A stretch of DNA of 26,611 nucleotides from a virus: positions 1 through 26,611 of the IMG/VR virus record IMGVR_UViG_3300020401_000076; one strand, written 5' to 3'. The position numbers and the translations under genes are program-made. Below are positions 1 to 10,000 of the stretch, piece by piece; within the stretch, counting starts at the first letter, position 1, and the number at the start of each line of letters is the position of its first letter. The notes under the pieces are model-generated. The model was given only the letters and a program-made list of their open reading frames with translations, ran no database searches and was not told where the DNA came from.

Positions 1-77
1 TGGTTGCTAAGTATGCTTTAGGTCATGGAATCCTAAGACCTGAGTGTGCAGCTACAATCAAGTTATCTGCTTCTTAA
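1..77 (+). CDS. Major capsid protein, C-terminal end (partial)
   Basis: Only the last 24 codons lie in the window (reading frame starting at base 3, TAA stop at 75-77). The tail reads ...KYALGHGILRPECAATIKL..., which resembles the C-terminus of T7-like (gp10-type) major capsid proteins with their 'GHG-LRPE' ending. The assignment is supported by position: in T7 the capsid gene is followed by a terminator and then tail tubular protein A, and the same order follows here. The capsid builds the icosahedral head. I see no slippery heptamer near this end that would give a gp10B-like frameshift form. Confidence 0.75.
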   Translation, partial: VAKYALGHGILRPECAATIKLSAS

Positions 78-86
78 CTTACACAA

Positions 87-112
87 AAGAGTACTCAGCA
101 ATGGGTACTCTT
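87..112 (+). terminator. Rho-independent terminator after the capsid gene
   Basis: A perfect 8-bp stem (AAGAGTAC at 87-94 with GTACTCTT at 105-112) can be extended by a T-G and a C-G pair, leaving a six-base loop. It is followed by a pyrimidine-rich stretch (ctcttactattt). It sits immediately after the capsid gene, the same place as T-phi in T7, where partial termination keeps capsid mRNA in excess over downstream tail mRNA. The T tract is imperfect, so partial read-through is expected. Confidence 0.6.
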
Positions 113-134
113 CTCTTACTATTTGGAGATTACT

Positions 135-203
135 ATGGCTTACGGAAAAAAGAAAAAGAAAAAAATGGGTGGTAGGGAATCACTTAAAATAAAAAAGTAC
201 TAA
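135..203 (+). CDS. Very short lysine-rich peptide (22 aa)
   Basis: A 22-codon ORF starts at ATG 135 with a Shine-Dalgarno-like GGAG at 125-128 and ends in TAA three bases before the next gene. The product begins MAYGKKKKKKMGG and is about 45% Lys/Arg (10 of 22), with a run of six lysines. Function is not recognised. A short, very basic peptide made next to the capsid and tail-tube genes could bind DNA or acidic virion surfaces, but that is inference. Good ribosome-binding site, tight spacing and biased composition argue that it is translated; its size means it could also be a chance ORF. Confidence 0.55.
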   Translation: MAYGKKKKKKMGGRESLKIKKY

Positions 204-206
204 ACC

Positions 207-815
207 ATGACTGTAGCTGCAACCACTGAATTAGAAAGCATCAACATTATGTTGGCTGCTATAGGAGAAGCTCCTATTAACAGTCTTACAGGTACACTTC
301 CTGTTGATGCTCGTCTAGCACAACAAACTCTTACAGAGATTAATAAAAAAGTCCAGATGGAAGGCTGGTCTTTTAATACTGAAATAGATGTAACTCTTAC
401 AAGAGATGGATCTAATGAGATAGCCTTATCTATTGATACTTTAAGAATTGATTCTAATATTCATCAACACCCTACGATTGATCCGATACAACGTGGTCTT
501 AAGTTATATGACAGGTTAAATAATAAATATCAATTTGATGAAGATCTTATCTGTACTGTTGTTTATTTTAGAGCCTTTAATGAAATACCAGAACCTGCTA
601 GATATTACATAACTATAAAAGCTGCAAGAGTTTTTGTTGATAGATTAGTAGGAGATCAAGGCTTAAGAACCTATACAGAACAAGACGAAACAAGAGCCAG
701 AGCTATATTAATGGAAACAGATCTAGCAAATGGTGATCATAATCTTCTTAGAGGTGACCCATCATTAACAAGTGTCTTTGATACTTACTCACCTGCAAAC
801 GTATTAATAAGGTAA
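207..815 (+). CDS. Tail tubular protein A (T7 gp11-like)
   Basis: 202 residues, close to T7 gp11 (196). The N-terminus (ELESINIMLAAIGEAPI) and the following 'LTEINKKVQMEGWSFNTE' segment are typical of the tail-tube/adaptor family, in which T7 gp11 forms a twelve-subunit ring joining the portal to the nozzle. The C-terminal half contains the usual helical block with a YYITIKAARVF-type motif. It follows the 22-aa peptide by three bases and precedes tail tubular protein B by two, as in T7. The start ATG 207 has no clear Shine-Dalgarno sequence. Confidence rests on family pattern plus synteny. Confidence 0.93.
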   Translation: MTVAATTELESINIMLAAIGEAPINSLTGTLPVDARLAQQTLTEINKKVQMEGWSFNTEIDVTLTRDGSNEIALSIDTLRIDSNIHQHPTIDPIQRGLKLYDRLNNKYQFDEDLICTVVYFRAFNEIPEPARYYITIKAARVFVDRLVGDQGLRTYTEQDETRARAILMETDLANGDHNLLRGDPSLTSVFDTYSPANVLIR

Positions 816-817
816 CT

Positions 818-3526
818 ATGGCTGTAGTATCAAAAGCAATACCTACATTGCTAAGAGGAATATCACAGGCTGCTGATAACACCAAACAGGCTGATCATGC
901 TGACATTCAAGACAATGCTGATAGCAACCCTGTCATAGGTCTTACAAAGCGTTCTGGTTTGCAATATATAACCAACCTCAGTTCTTCTACTTTAGGTAAT
1001 GTTCATATACAAACTATTAATAGAGATGTTAATGAGAGGTATGTAGCAATATTTAGTAATGGCAATGTAAAAGTTTATGATATTGATGGCACAGAAAAAA
1101 ATGTAAACAAACCAGATGGAACAACATACCTAAATACTTCTGACCCTAGAAATGCAATAAAGACTGTAACTATAGCTGACTATACTTTTGTGATTAATAC
1201 TAATGTTACTACTGCAATGGATGAAAGCGTTTCAAGTTTATCATCTTCAAATATTACGCAAGCTATTGCTTTTATTAACCAAGTTTCAGACAAAACTACA
1301 TATACAATAACAGTTGACAGTACTACGGCCACACACGATACAACAAATGACACTGCATTAGATACATCTTTTGTTGCTGGCACTTTAGCCAACAAATTAC
1401 TTGGTATAAATGGTCAATCACCAACTAGCGGATCACCTTTAACAGGGTTTACAGTTGTACAAAATGGAAGTGTTTTACATGTTAAAAAGAATGATGGCAG
1501 CAATTTTTCTATAAGCGGTACTGATACTCAAGGAGAAACTCATTTAACAATAGTTAAAAATTCAGTGCAAAGATTTACTGATCTTCCAATAGTGTCACCT
1601 AATGGTTATGTTGTAGAAGTAAAAGGTGATGAAAATACAAACTTTGATAATTATTACGTTAAGTTTGTTACTAATAATGGAGGGACATTTGAACAAGGAC
1701 AGTGGGAAGAATGTGTAGAGCCAGGAATTGAATTTAAATTTAATTATGATTCAATGCCTCATGTTTTAATAAGACAGGCAGATGGTGATTTCAGATTTGC
1801 AAGAGTAGATGGTGATAGTTATACAGCTTTTACAGGGTCAGGTACATATGATCAACAAAATTCTACTACTGTAACTGTTACTTCAACTGCTCATGGTTTA
1901 TCAACTGGTAACTCAATAACTTTCGATCACACTTCTGGGACTGCTGTTGATGGCTCTTTCACTATTACAGTAGTAGATGCGAATACATTTACATATACAG
2001 CAGCAGGTACATTAACAACAAGTGGAAATGTTAGCTTTGGAATTACTAATAACTATACATTACCTAAATGGGGGGAAAGAACTGTAGGCGATTTAGACTC
2101 AGCACCTAACCCTTCTTTTATTGGTAATAAAATAAATAATGTTTTTTTCTTTAGAAACAGGCTTGGGTTTTTAGCTGATGATAATGTTATTTTATCAAGA
2201 GCAGCAGAATTTTTTAACTTTTTCCCAGAAACAGTTTTGTCTGTAATTGATAGTGAACCTATAGATGTAGCAGCTTCACATACTAAAGTAGCTATTTTAA
2301 GAAGTGCTGTAACAGTAGAGCAAGAATTAATATTATTTTCCGATCAAACACAGTTTGTCCTTACGTCTTCCACTGACAACCTTACACCTAAATCTGCCAA
2401 TGTGGTGGTAGTTACTGAATTTGAATCTGATGATGATGCACAACCTGTAGGTGCTGGTAGCAGTATTTATTATTTATCCAAAAGAGGATCTTTTGCAAAC
2501 ATTAGAGAGTATGTATATCAAAGAGATCTTGTTATAAAAGAATCTAGTAATATCACTGTTCATGTACCGAAACTAATACCAAGTAATATATTTAAATTTG
2601 CAGTCTCTACAAGTGCGGATGTTTTGGTTTGTTTAGGTACAGATAATCCTAATAAACTATACATCAATAGATGGTTGTATGGTCAGCAGTATCAAAAGAT
2701 ATTGAACAGTTGGTCTACTTTTACTATTAATGAAAATAGATCTATTAAGAATGTTGATTTTATTGGTAGTGATTTGTTTCTCGTAATAGAAGAAGCAAAC
2801 GGTACAACATTAGAAAAGATACCTTTTGAGAATGAATTTACAGAAGCTAATGCTACCTTTGAATATCGTTTAGACCATAAGGTTACAGAGGCTACTACTG
2901 GTGTATCGGTTGCTTATGACTCTACTACTGATATTTCTACATTTACTGTCCCTTATAAATTAAGAGCTAATATGAATATTGTTGGCAGGTATTTAGGTAG
3001 TGGAGAAACAAGTACTTTTGTAAGCCCACAAAACATAACAACAAATTTAAAACCAGGACAACTTATAGCAACAACAAATGCTATTGACGGTTCAACGTCT
3101 ACAATTACAGCATCAGGTGATTACAGAAATAGTAAATTTATTATTGGTGAACCTTATGAAATGCACTATAGATTTAGTGAACAAAGAATAAGAGATGGAC
3201 AAGGAGGTTCAAATTCTGGAGAAATACTTGGTGGTCGTTTGCAACTACATCATTTCTATATCAAATTTGAAGATACAGGTTTTTTTAAAGTAGAAGTTAC
3301 ACCAGAACATAGAGATACATCTACTCATAAATTTACTGGTAAACTTTTAGGTGCAGCTAGTAGTACTATTGGATCAATTAATTTAGAGTCAGGGTCATTT
3401 AAAGTTCCTGTGATGAGCAGAGCAGATAGAGTTAATATTGATGTAAAGAACAATACATTTCTACCTACAACATTGGCTAGTGCAGAATATGAGGCTATGT
3501 TCCATATGAGGAGTAGACGTATTTAA
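818..3526 (+). CDS. Tail tubular protein B (T7 gp12-like nozzle)
   Basis: 902 residues, about 100 longer than T7 gp12 (794). In T7 the protein forms the hexameric nozzle at the tail tip. The N-terminus (MAVVSKAIPTLLRGISQAAD, then a segment with NPVIGLTKRSGLQYI) and the 'FRNRLGFLADDNVILSRAAEFFNFF' block near residue 445 are characteristic of this family. Residues about 340-410 form an apparent insertion with a repeat-like 'TAHGLSTG...FTITVVDANTFTYTAAGT' pattern, resembling the small FCCH-type beta domains inserted in many phage tail proteins. An AAGG sequence five bases before the ATG can serve as ribosome-binding site. The stop overlaps the next start (TAATG). Confidence 0.93.
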   Translation: MAVVSKAIPTLLRGISQAADNTKQADHADIQDNADSNPVIGLTKRSGLQYITNLSSSTLGNVHIQTINRDVNERYVAIFSNGNVKVYDIDGTEKNVNKPDGTTYLNTSDPRNAIKTVTIADYTFVINTNVTTAMDESVSSLSSSNITQAIAFINQVSDKTTYTITVDSTTATHDTTNDTALDTSFVAGTLANKLLGINGQSPTSGSPLTGFTVVQNGSVLHVKKNDGSNFSISGTDTQGETHLTIVKNSVQRFTDLPIVSPNGYVVEVKGDENTNFDNYYVKFVTNNGGTFEQGQWEECVEPGIEFKFNYDSMPHVLIRQADGDFRFARVDGDSYTAFTGSGTYDQQNSTTVTVTSTAHGLSTGNSITFDHTSGTAVDGSFTITVVDANTFTYTAAGTLTTSGNVSFGITNNYTLPKWGERTVGDLDSAPNPSFIGNKINNVFFFRNRLGFLADDNVILSRAAEFFNFFPETVLSVIDSEPIDVAASHTKVAILRSAVTVEQELILFSDQTQFVLTSSTDNLTPKSANVVVVTEFESDDDAQPVGAGSSIYYLSKRGSFANIREYVYQRDLVIKESSNITVHVPKLIPSNIFKFAVSTSADVLVCLGTDNPNKLYINRWLYGQQYQKILNSWSTFTINENRSIKNVDFIGSDLFLVIEEANGTTLEKIPFENEFTEANATFEYRLDHKVTEATTGVSVAYDSTTDISTFTVPYKLRANMNIVGRYLGSGETSTFVSPQNITTNLKPGQLIATTNAIDGSTSTITASGDYRNSKFIIGEPYEMHYRFSEQRIRDGQGGSNSGEILGGRLQLHHFYIKFEDTGFFKVEVTPEHRDTSTHKFTGKLLGAASSTIGSINLESGSFKVPVMSRADRVNIDVKNNTFLPTTLASAEYEAMFHMRSRRI

Positions 3527-3978
3527 TGGGTCATTTACGAAAAGCAAATTTAGAAGACTTAAAACATGTTGCTAAAAACATGAGGGAGATGGATAAATTA
3601 GAAGCCTTCTATCAATCAGGACAAGAACCACAACAGGCTCTTCAATTGTCTTATATATGCAGCAGTATAAACATGGCAATAGCTGATGATAATGATGCTC
3701 CTATAGGTCTTTGTGGAGTTGTACAGGGTGGTGTTATATGGATGGTTGCTACTGATGAACTGTTTAGTAATAAAAAATATAAAATACAACTAATAAGAAA
3801 AGGTCGAGAATGGGTCGATAGCCTGTTGAAAAATTACAAAATCCTATATAATTTTGTATATGCAGAGAATGATTCTGCTATCAAATGGTTAAAGTCTCTT
3901 GGGTTTACTTTTATCCAATATCACGAACATTACGGTATGCAAGGTAAACCATTTTACGAATTTCTGAGGATCGCATAG
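3526..3978 (+). CDS. gp13-like protein with acetyltransferase-type fold
   Basis: 150 residues against 138 for T7 gp13, in the gp13 position between gp12 and gp14. The sequence 'GGVIWMVATDELF' followed by 'NFVYAENDSAIKWLKSLGFTFI' matches the gp13/DUF2833 pattern, which looks like a degenerate GNAT acetyltransferase core (the 'N..A..W....GF' ending of GNAT domains). In T7, gp13 is needed for particle assembly and is not a stable part of the mature virion. Acetyltransferase activity cannot be claimed: I do not see a clear acetyl-CoA pyrophosphate loop. Translation is coupled to gp12 through TAATG and to gp14, which begins right after the stop. Confidence 0.8.
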   Translation: MGHLRKANLEDLKHVAKNMREMDKLEAFYQSGQEPQQALQLSYICSSINMAIADDNDAPIGLCGVVQGGVIWMVATDELFSNKKYKIQLIRKGREWVDSLLKNYKILYNFVYAENDSAIKWLKSLGFTFIQYHEHYGMQGKPFYEFLRIA

Positions 3979-4551
3979 ATGTGTGTTGCAGCATTTCCAG
4001 CTATAGGAGGACTAGCAGCAGGTGCGCAATCTGCTTTGTTTGCAGCAGGTTTAGGTCTTAACTTAGTAAGTGGTCTTGCACAGAGATCAGCAGCAAAAGC
4101 AGCAGCAGAGCAGACATATAGAAGCACTTTAATATCAAATGAATCTTTAGAGAGATCATCTGCATTACAACAAGAAGCTTTAGCTGCTGAATTAAAAGAA
4201 ACTAGAGCATCAAAAGCACAAGAAAAATTAGCAAAAACAATTCAAGGATTAGAAGCTAAAGGTCGTATAAGAGCAGGTGAGCAAACTGGCATTACAACAC
4301 AACTTCTTTTACAGAATGAAGAAAGGCAAACAGCAAATGAAAGAGAAGCTATTAATCAAACATTAGAATCTGTAGGCAGACAATATGTAAGAAATCGTGA
4401 AGGTCTTATTGCTCAAAGAGATAATAGACGTAATCAATTACAAAGTAATATAAATCAAGCTTACAATCAGATTCCTTCACTTGGATCAGTTCTACTTAAT
4501 GTAGCTTCACAAGGTTTATCCACCTATGGTCAATTAACAGCTTTAAGTTAA
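3979..4551 (+). CDS. Internal virion protein B (T7 gp14-like)
   Basis: 190 residues, near T7 gp14 (196), and in the same gene position. The N-terminus is a hydrophobic, small-residue stretch (about residues 4-32, rich in Ala and Gly) followed by long alanine-, glutamate- and glutamine-rich helices, and a second apolar segment near the C-terminus. In T7, gp14 leaves the capsid first and inserts in the outer membrane as part of the DNA-ejection channel, consistent with the apolar N-terminal segment. ATG 3979 follows the gp13 stop directly and has GAGGAT eight bases upstream. There are no cysteines beyond residue 2. Confidence 0.85.
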   Translation: MCVAAFPAIGGLAAGAQSALFAAGLGLNLVSGLAQRSAAKAAAEQTYRSTLISNESLERSSALQQEALAAELKETRASKAQEKLAKTIQGLEAKGRIRAGEQTGITTQLLLQNEERQTANEREAINQTLESVGRQYVRNREGLIAQRDNRRNQLQSNINQAYNQIPSLGSVLLNVASQGLSTYGQLTALS

Positions 4552-7095
4552 ATGTCATCTAGTTTTCAAAGCACAGCATTTCAATCAGCAGCAAGACCTG
4601 TTGATACTTTTGTAGCAGAACCCTCTGTTTTACCAAAAACAGATGCAGAAGAATTAGCAACAGTTTTACAGACTGTTAACCCTAACTTACAAAAATACAT
4701 TGGAACTCGCCTTGAAAAAACTGTAGAAGAAGAAAAAGATAAAGCTTTTAAAATGGCTCTCGATACTGTTTTAGCTGATGGAACTATAGGAAAAGTTGCA
4801 GATGCGACTAGAAAACAAGATGGAGATGAAGCTGCTAGGCAATTAATAGGTGGTAATATTTTTATTGATAGATTTTATAAACAATATATAGGTGAGTTAT
4901 ATGGTTCTCAATTAGACAGTAATGCTAAAGAAGCTTATCGTGACGCTGAAATAGATACATTTAATGCGCAAGGAGAACCTATAAAAAGATCAATTAGATC
5001 ATTTGCTCCAACTGATCCTGAGTTTATAGATTGGAGACAAAATTATTTTAAAGATCAAACGCAGAAAATACTTGATTTAGGTGGTGAAATTGATTCAGCT
5101 AATTTTATTACTAATCTACAAACTTCAGTTGTTAACTTAAACAAACTTGCAAGAAAAGAAAACAATGAATATAAAGTAGAAAAAGTAAAAGATTTAAGTA
5201 ATGATTATTTTAATAAAACAGCGAAAGATTGGCTAAGTGGCAATAGAGAAGATGCACGACTTCACATTACAAATTTTATAAATGACACAAGAAAGCTTGG
5301 TTTGACAGGTGGTGATGCCAGAGAAGTTTATACAGGACTTGTTGAAAACATTGCTAATATTGGTCAATATTATGTAACTACTGCTGATGTAAATGATTTA
5401 GATGAAGTCGATGATCTTATCATAGGCATTGGTCTATCTATACCTTATGGCAATAATGGTGGTAATTTAACACAACACCCAGAGTGGCAAGAAAAGATAG
5501 AACCAATATTAGAAAATTTAGAAGATGAACTTAATGAAGAGCTTACACAAGGACCAAAGATAGATAAAGCTAGAAGAAGAATTAAATTAGAAAACAAGTT
5601 AGTTGAAGTAAATAAATTACCTATTGATACAGAAGAACAACGAGCTATATATAAACAAAAAATAATTGAATTAAAAAATGACAGACAATTTAGTGATCTT
5701 AATGAGGTTTTTAAAACTAATAATTATCCATATATAGAAGATTTTTCTGCTGAAATTTTTAATATAAGAACAAATATGAGACTTAGAAATTATGAAGATA
5801 ATGAAAGCCCTTTAGATCAGTTAGGACTAATAAAAAATAAGATTGTTGATCTAGGTATAACTGATGACGGAATATTAACAGATTTAAATCAAGCAGTACA
5901 AATAGCGGAACAATATAAATCAATTTATCAGATTTTTGATGTAAAATCAAAACCACTATTTGATGATATAGATGCTTTTTATAGATCACAAGCTGGCTCG
6001 AAAGGTGTTTTTGGAAACATAAATCTTACTGGTGGAGTAAGCGTAAATCTTGGTGGTCTTGATAATGATTTGTATATAGAAAAATATAAGAACGAACAAC
6101 AAATTGATAATAATTTTGAAACTTGGATTAAAGAAAATTACTATCAAATGAAAGATGGGAAAAAGGTTGGAGGACCATCAGAAGCAGATATAAAAAAATG
6201 GCTAACTGATGAAAGAGAAAGAGTAGAAAAAGAAGTATTTAAATTTAAAACAGAAAGTCAGAAAATCATTGATGAGATTAGTAACAGGCCAGTAAATCAA
6301 AGAAGAGGGTTTGGTTTTGGAAATGAAGATGATGATTTTAGGGAGAGTGTTCTACAACTAGAAACACCAGCTTTTGGTAATAAAAAGTTTGAGGTTGAAC
6401 CTGGTGCGTTCAGTGAGGGTGGGGTGACAACAGTTGATGTAAGTTCTGGTGATACGTTATCTGGTTTTGCAAATGATTTAGATACCTCTGTAGAAGCTAT
6501 AAAAAAAGCAAATGGAATGACAAGTGATGCAATTCAAATAGGAGATGTCTTAGTTATTCCAGAAGGTATTACTGACCCTAATAAGGTCGATGCTCCTAAG
6601 TTTGACATGAATAAACTGATTACAAGTAAAGACCACCCATTTAATCCTGTCAGAGAAAAACATAACTTCCAGGTTATTTATAATATTGCTAAAGAAATAG
6701 GTATAAAATATCCCGAACTTGTAGCTGCACAAGCTATGGAAGAAACAGGTTTTGGTAAAAATCAATCAGCAAAAAATAATTTCTTAGGTCTTCAAGCTAC
6801 ACCTTCAGAAGTTGCAAGAGGTGAATCTGAAAGAAAAATGACTACTGAATTTAGAGGTCAAGGTAGACAACCAGAAGAAGCAGACTTTAAAACATTTGAG
6901 AATATTAAAGCAATGATGATGCAATACAAAAAACAATGGAATGATAATTTCTTGAGTAGAAAAGGTATCGTAAATGCAAACAGTATTCAAGAAGCAATAA
7001 AAATGCTACAAGCTGAAGATTATGCAACTAATCCAGATTATGATAAAAATGTATTAAGAATTATTGATCGTGCTATTAAAGAAGGTTGGTTTTAA
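4552..7095 (+). CDS. Internal virion protein (T7 gp15-like) with LysM and glucosaminidase domains
   Basis: 847 residues, 100 longer than T7 gp15 (747). Residues 1 to about 600 are helical and charged like gp15, the ejected core protein that forms the periplasmic conduit. The C-terminus adds two domains: a LysM peptidoglycan-binding motif at about 627-673 (VSSGDTLSGFANDLDTSVEA, ending in IGDVLVIPE) and a glucosaminidase (GH73/FlgJ-like) domain at about 701-815. In it, 'ELVAAQAMEETGFG' matches the family's 'QAALESGWG' signature with E731 as likely catalytic acid, and 'KNNFLGLQ' matches 'NNLFGIK'. The protein therefore probably both spans and opens the cell wall during infection. In T7 the wall-cutting domain is at the N-terminus of gp16 instead. 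It starts directly after the gp14 stop and has no obvious ribosome-binding site. Confidence 0.85.
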   Translation: MSSSFQSTAFQSAARPVDTFVAEPSVLPKTDAEELATVLQTVNPNLQKYIGTRLEKTVEEEKDKAFKMALDTVLADGTIGKVADATRKQDGDEAARQLIGGNIFIDRFYKQYIGELYGSQLDSNAKEAYRDAEIDTFNAQGEPIKRSIRSFAPTDPEFIDWRQNYFKDQTQKILDLGGEIDSANFITNLQTSVVNLNKLARKENNEYKVEKVKDLSNDYFNKTAKDWLSGNREDARLHITNFINDTRKLGLTGGDAREVYTGLVENIANIGQYYVTTADVNDLDEVDDLIIGIGLSIPYGNNGGNLTQHPEWQEKIEPILENLEDELNEELTQGPKIDKARRRIKLENKLVEVNKLPIDTEEQRAIYKQKIIELKNDRQFSDLNEVFKTNNYPYIEDFSAEIFNIRTNMRLRNYEDNESPLDQLGLIKNKIVDLGITDDGILTDLNQAVQIAEQYKSIYQIFDVKSKPLFDDIDAFYRSQAGSKGVFGNINLTGGVSVNLGGLDNDLYIEKYKNEQQIDNNFETWIKENYYQMKDGKKVGGPSEADIKKWLTDERERVEKEVFKFKTESQKIIDEISNRPVNQRRGFGFGNEDDDFRESVLQLETPAFGNKKFEVEPGAFSEGGVTTVDVSSGDTLSGFANDLDTSVEAIKKANGMTSDAIQIGDVLVIPEGITDPNKVDAPKFDMNKLITSKDHPFNPVREKHNFQVIYNIAKEIGIKYPELVAAQAMEETGFGKNQSAKNNFLGLQATPSEVARGESERKMTTEFRGQGRQPEEADFKTFENIKAMMMQYKKQWNDNFLSRKGIVNANSIQEAIKMLQAEDYATNPDYDKNVLRIIDRAIKEGWF

Positions 7096-7098
7096 ACT

Positions 7099-10000
7099 AT
7101 GACAGACTCTAATCTACAAAACACAGTGCCAGAAGGAGCTTTTGGTATAGGATCTAAAAAAACTGATGACTTTACAAAAAACGAAGAGTTAAGAAATACA
7201 GGCATACAAGACATACCAAATATGCTGATTAATGCTCTTACAAAACAATCAGGCGGTATTGTTATGCCAAGTCAAATCACAGAGCAAGCAGTTACTAACT
7301 TTCAAGAAGGTGTAGAAAATGTACCACTTCTTGGAAAAAAAGACGAACAAACTGTAAGGGCTGGTTTAGCTGCTGGTTTTGATTTAACTGAAAATGCTAT
7401 CAACTTTGCTGGTCGTGCAATCGGTGGTTTAAGTGGTAACAAATATACAGCTAAAGACTTTTTTGATAATGAAAAGTTAGGTGTCTATATACCTGAAGAA
7501 GATGAAAATAGTCTTAGTTACAACTTGACAAAACTAGGAGTGCAATATGGAATACCATATACAGCAGCCTTTAAATTTTTAGGTTCTATAGGTTTATCAA
7601 ATTTTGTTTGGAAAGATGTATTAGCAGGTGGTACTACTGCATCAGTTTTCTTTGACACATTTGATAAAAATCTTTCTAATTATTTAGTTGATACTCCTTT
7701 AATCGGACCAGTAGCAAAATTACTTGCAGCAGAATCAGAAGAAGAATCTAACGTAGCAAAAGAAACTATCAAGAAATTTATTGAAGGTGGTGTAACTGCA
7801 AAGATAGTAAATAAAACTTTTGACGCAGCTTTAAATCCTAAAAAAGTTGCAGATGCTTTTATAAATGTTGTTGACTTTTTTAAAAAATCACCACAAACTA
7901 CAAAAAGATTAATTTTTAATTTACAACAATCAAAATTTAATAAGTTTTCTAATGTAAGAAAATACAACTCAATGGATGAAGTCCTTAGAAATGGCGATGA
8001 CTTAGTAGATGTAGCACCAGTAACAGATGATGCAGTAACAAAAACCTCAACACGATTAGAGTTACCTGATACCAGAGGACAAAACGAGTTTTATCATGGT
8101 GCTGCTAGTGAAATAAACCTTGTAGAAGGTGGTGAATTTGGCAAAGCTGTAGAAAATTTATATGGAGATGGTTTTTATGTGACAGAGGATTTAGTAACTG
8201 CTGCTAAATACCAAAAGAAAAACAGAGTAAAAGGTAAAAAGCCTACTGGTGTTGTTTACAAAGTTACTGAAAAACAACCTGTAAAGTTTTTTGATTTAGA
8301 CGCACCTGCGACACCAGAGAAAATAGATCAACTCCGTAACATTTTTGATGTTGATGCTTATGACGAAGTTGATATTATTGATAGAGCTTTAGATAATGTT
8401 GGTTCAAATGCTAGTATTGCTCAAATTTATGATGAAATAAAATTAATTTCAAATGCTAATGATCTTAGTGCTAATACTACAGCAGACTTATTTTCTTCTT
8501 TTACTGAAGAATTACAAAGAGAAGGTTTTGGTGGTTTAACACATCAAGGAGGAAAGAAAGCAGGTAAGAATAAAAGACTACATCAAGTAAGAATATATTT
8601 TGATCCAGCTAATTCATTAGAAATAAACAAAGTTGACTTAGATCAATTAGGAACAGTTGCTAGTGATAGTGAATTAGTTACCAGAAAAAAAATAAGAAGT
8701 CAAAAAGGCAAGCAAAAGTTTCAAACAACTGATACACCTGTAGGTTTTGAAGGCAGAAATATGAATCTCTTTAGTGATGATCCTAAAGAAGTTGCAAAAA
8801 TAAAAGCTGCCTACGAACAAGAATTAAATGAATATTATCCAAAATATAAAAATATAGTTACTGATGATATGTTGATTGAAGATGCAGATGATTTTTTAGA
8901 ACAAGAGGTAATACAAGAATTAAAACAATTTTCAGATAAGTATGGATTTAAATTACCTGTTTTGATGGCTGCTTCTGTTAGACGTATTTCTGGTCTTGCT
9001 GAAAATTTAAGTGATGGTGCTAAATTATTGAAAACGCTACCCACTGGATCAGAAGAAGCAAAGATTTTAAAAAGTAAACTTGCAATACAAACAGTTAACT
9101 TTTATAGATTAATAACTGGTGATAGTAGGGCTGGAACTGTTGTAGGTAGAGCTTTAAGAGCAAGACAAACAGCAAAAGCACCTAACCCAGTAACAGGTAA
9201 AACACCAGGTCAAATAACAGAAAGCAACATACAGGTAAAAAGAGCCGAAGAAGTAAAAGGTGGTGGATCAGAAGTTATACGAGATATAGCTAAAGATATT
9301 GATGATACCTTTCAGAATTTAGGTTTTACTCAAGACGATTTACTAAAAGCTTTAGAAGAAGATAATTTTGAAGGATTTGCTGATTTTGCAAGTAAACTAG
9401 CTGCTGCACATGGAGATCCGTTTGTTTTACAAAAATTTGTTAAAGAAAGTTTTGCAGGTAAATTATTAAAAATAAGTAACGAACAGTTTATAAATGGTAT
9501 TCTTTCTAACCCTGCTACTCATGTTAGAAATACTATTGGTACTATGATTAATGTAATTAAAGGGCCAGCAGATTTATTAGCAGGTTCAATATCAAGAGAA
9601 GGTTTAGACCCTATTTTATTTAGAAGAGCAATGGCTGAGTTCGCCATGTTTAAACAAGCTCAAAGTGATGCCTTGAAATTAGCAGGTCAAGCTTTTAAAG
9701 ATGAAAGAAATATTTTAGATAAATCAAGAATGATCGTTGACTCTGGTAACGACCCTACACAAAGATTTGCTATAGCAACTATTAAAAAAGGTCTTGTACC
9801 AGATTTGTATAATGCTTTTGGAACTGCTACAAGAAGTCCTACAAGAGCTTTATTGGCAGAAGATGAATATAACAAACAGCTATCTTTTAGAATGTTTTTA
9901 AAGGGATCATTAGTTGAAGATGGTTTAAGAAGAGGTTTAGATGGTAAAGCTTTAGATGATTATGTTGATACAAGTTTTGAACTTGGTACAAGTTGGATTG

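Noticed and set aside
41-175. Open -1 and +1 frames running past the capsid stop, which could give a gp10B-like frameshift product
   Set aside because: No slippery heptamer lies before the stop, and both alternative frames are open only by chance in AT-rich sequence that also contains the terminator and the 22-aa ORF.
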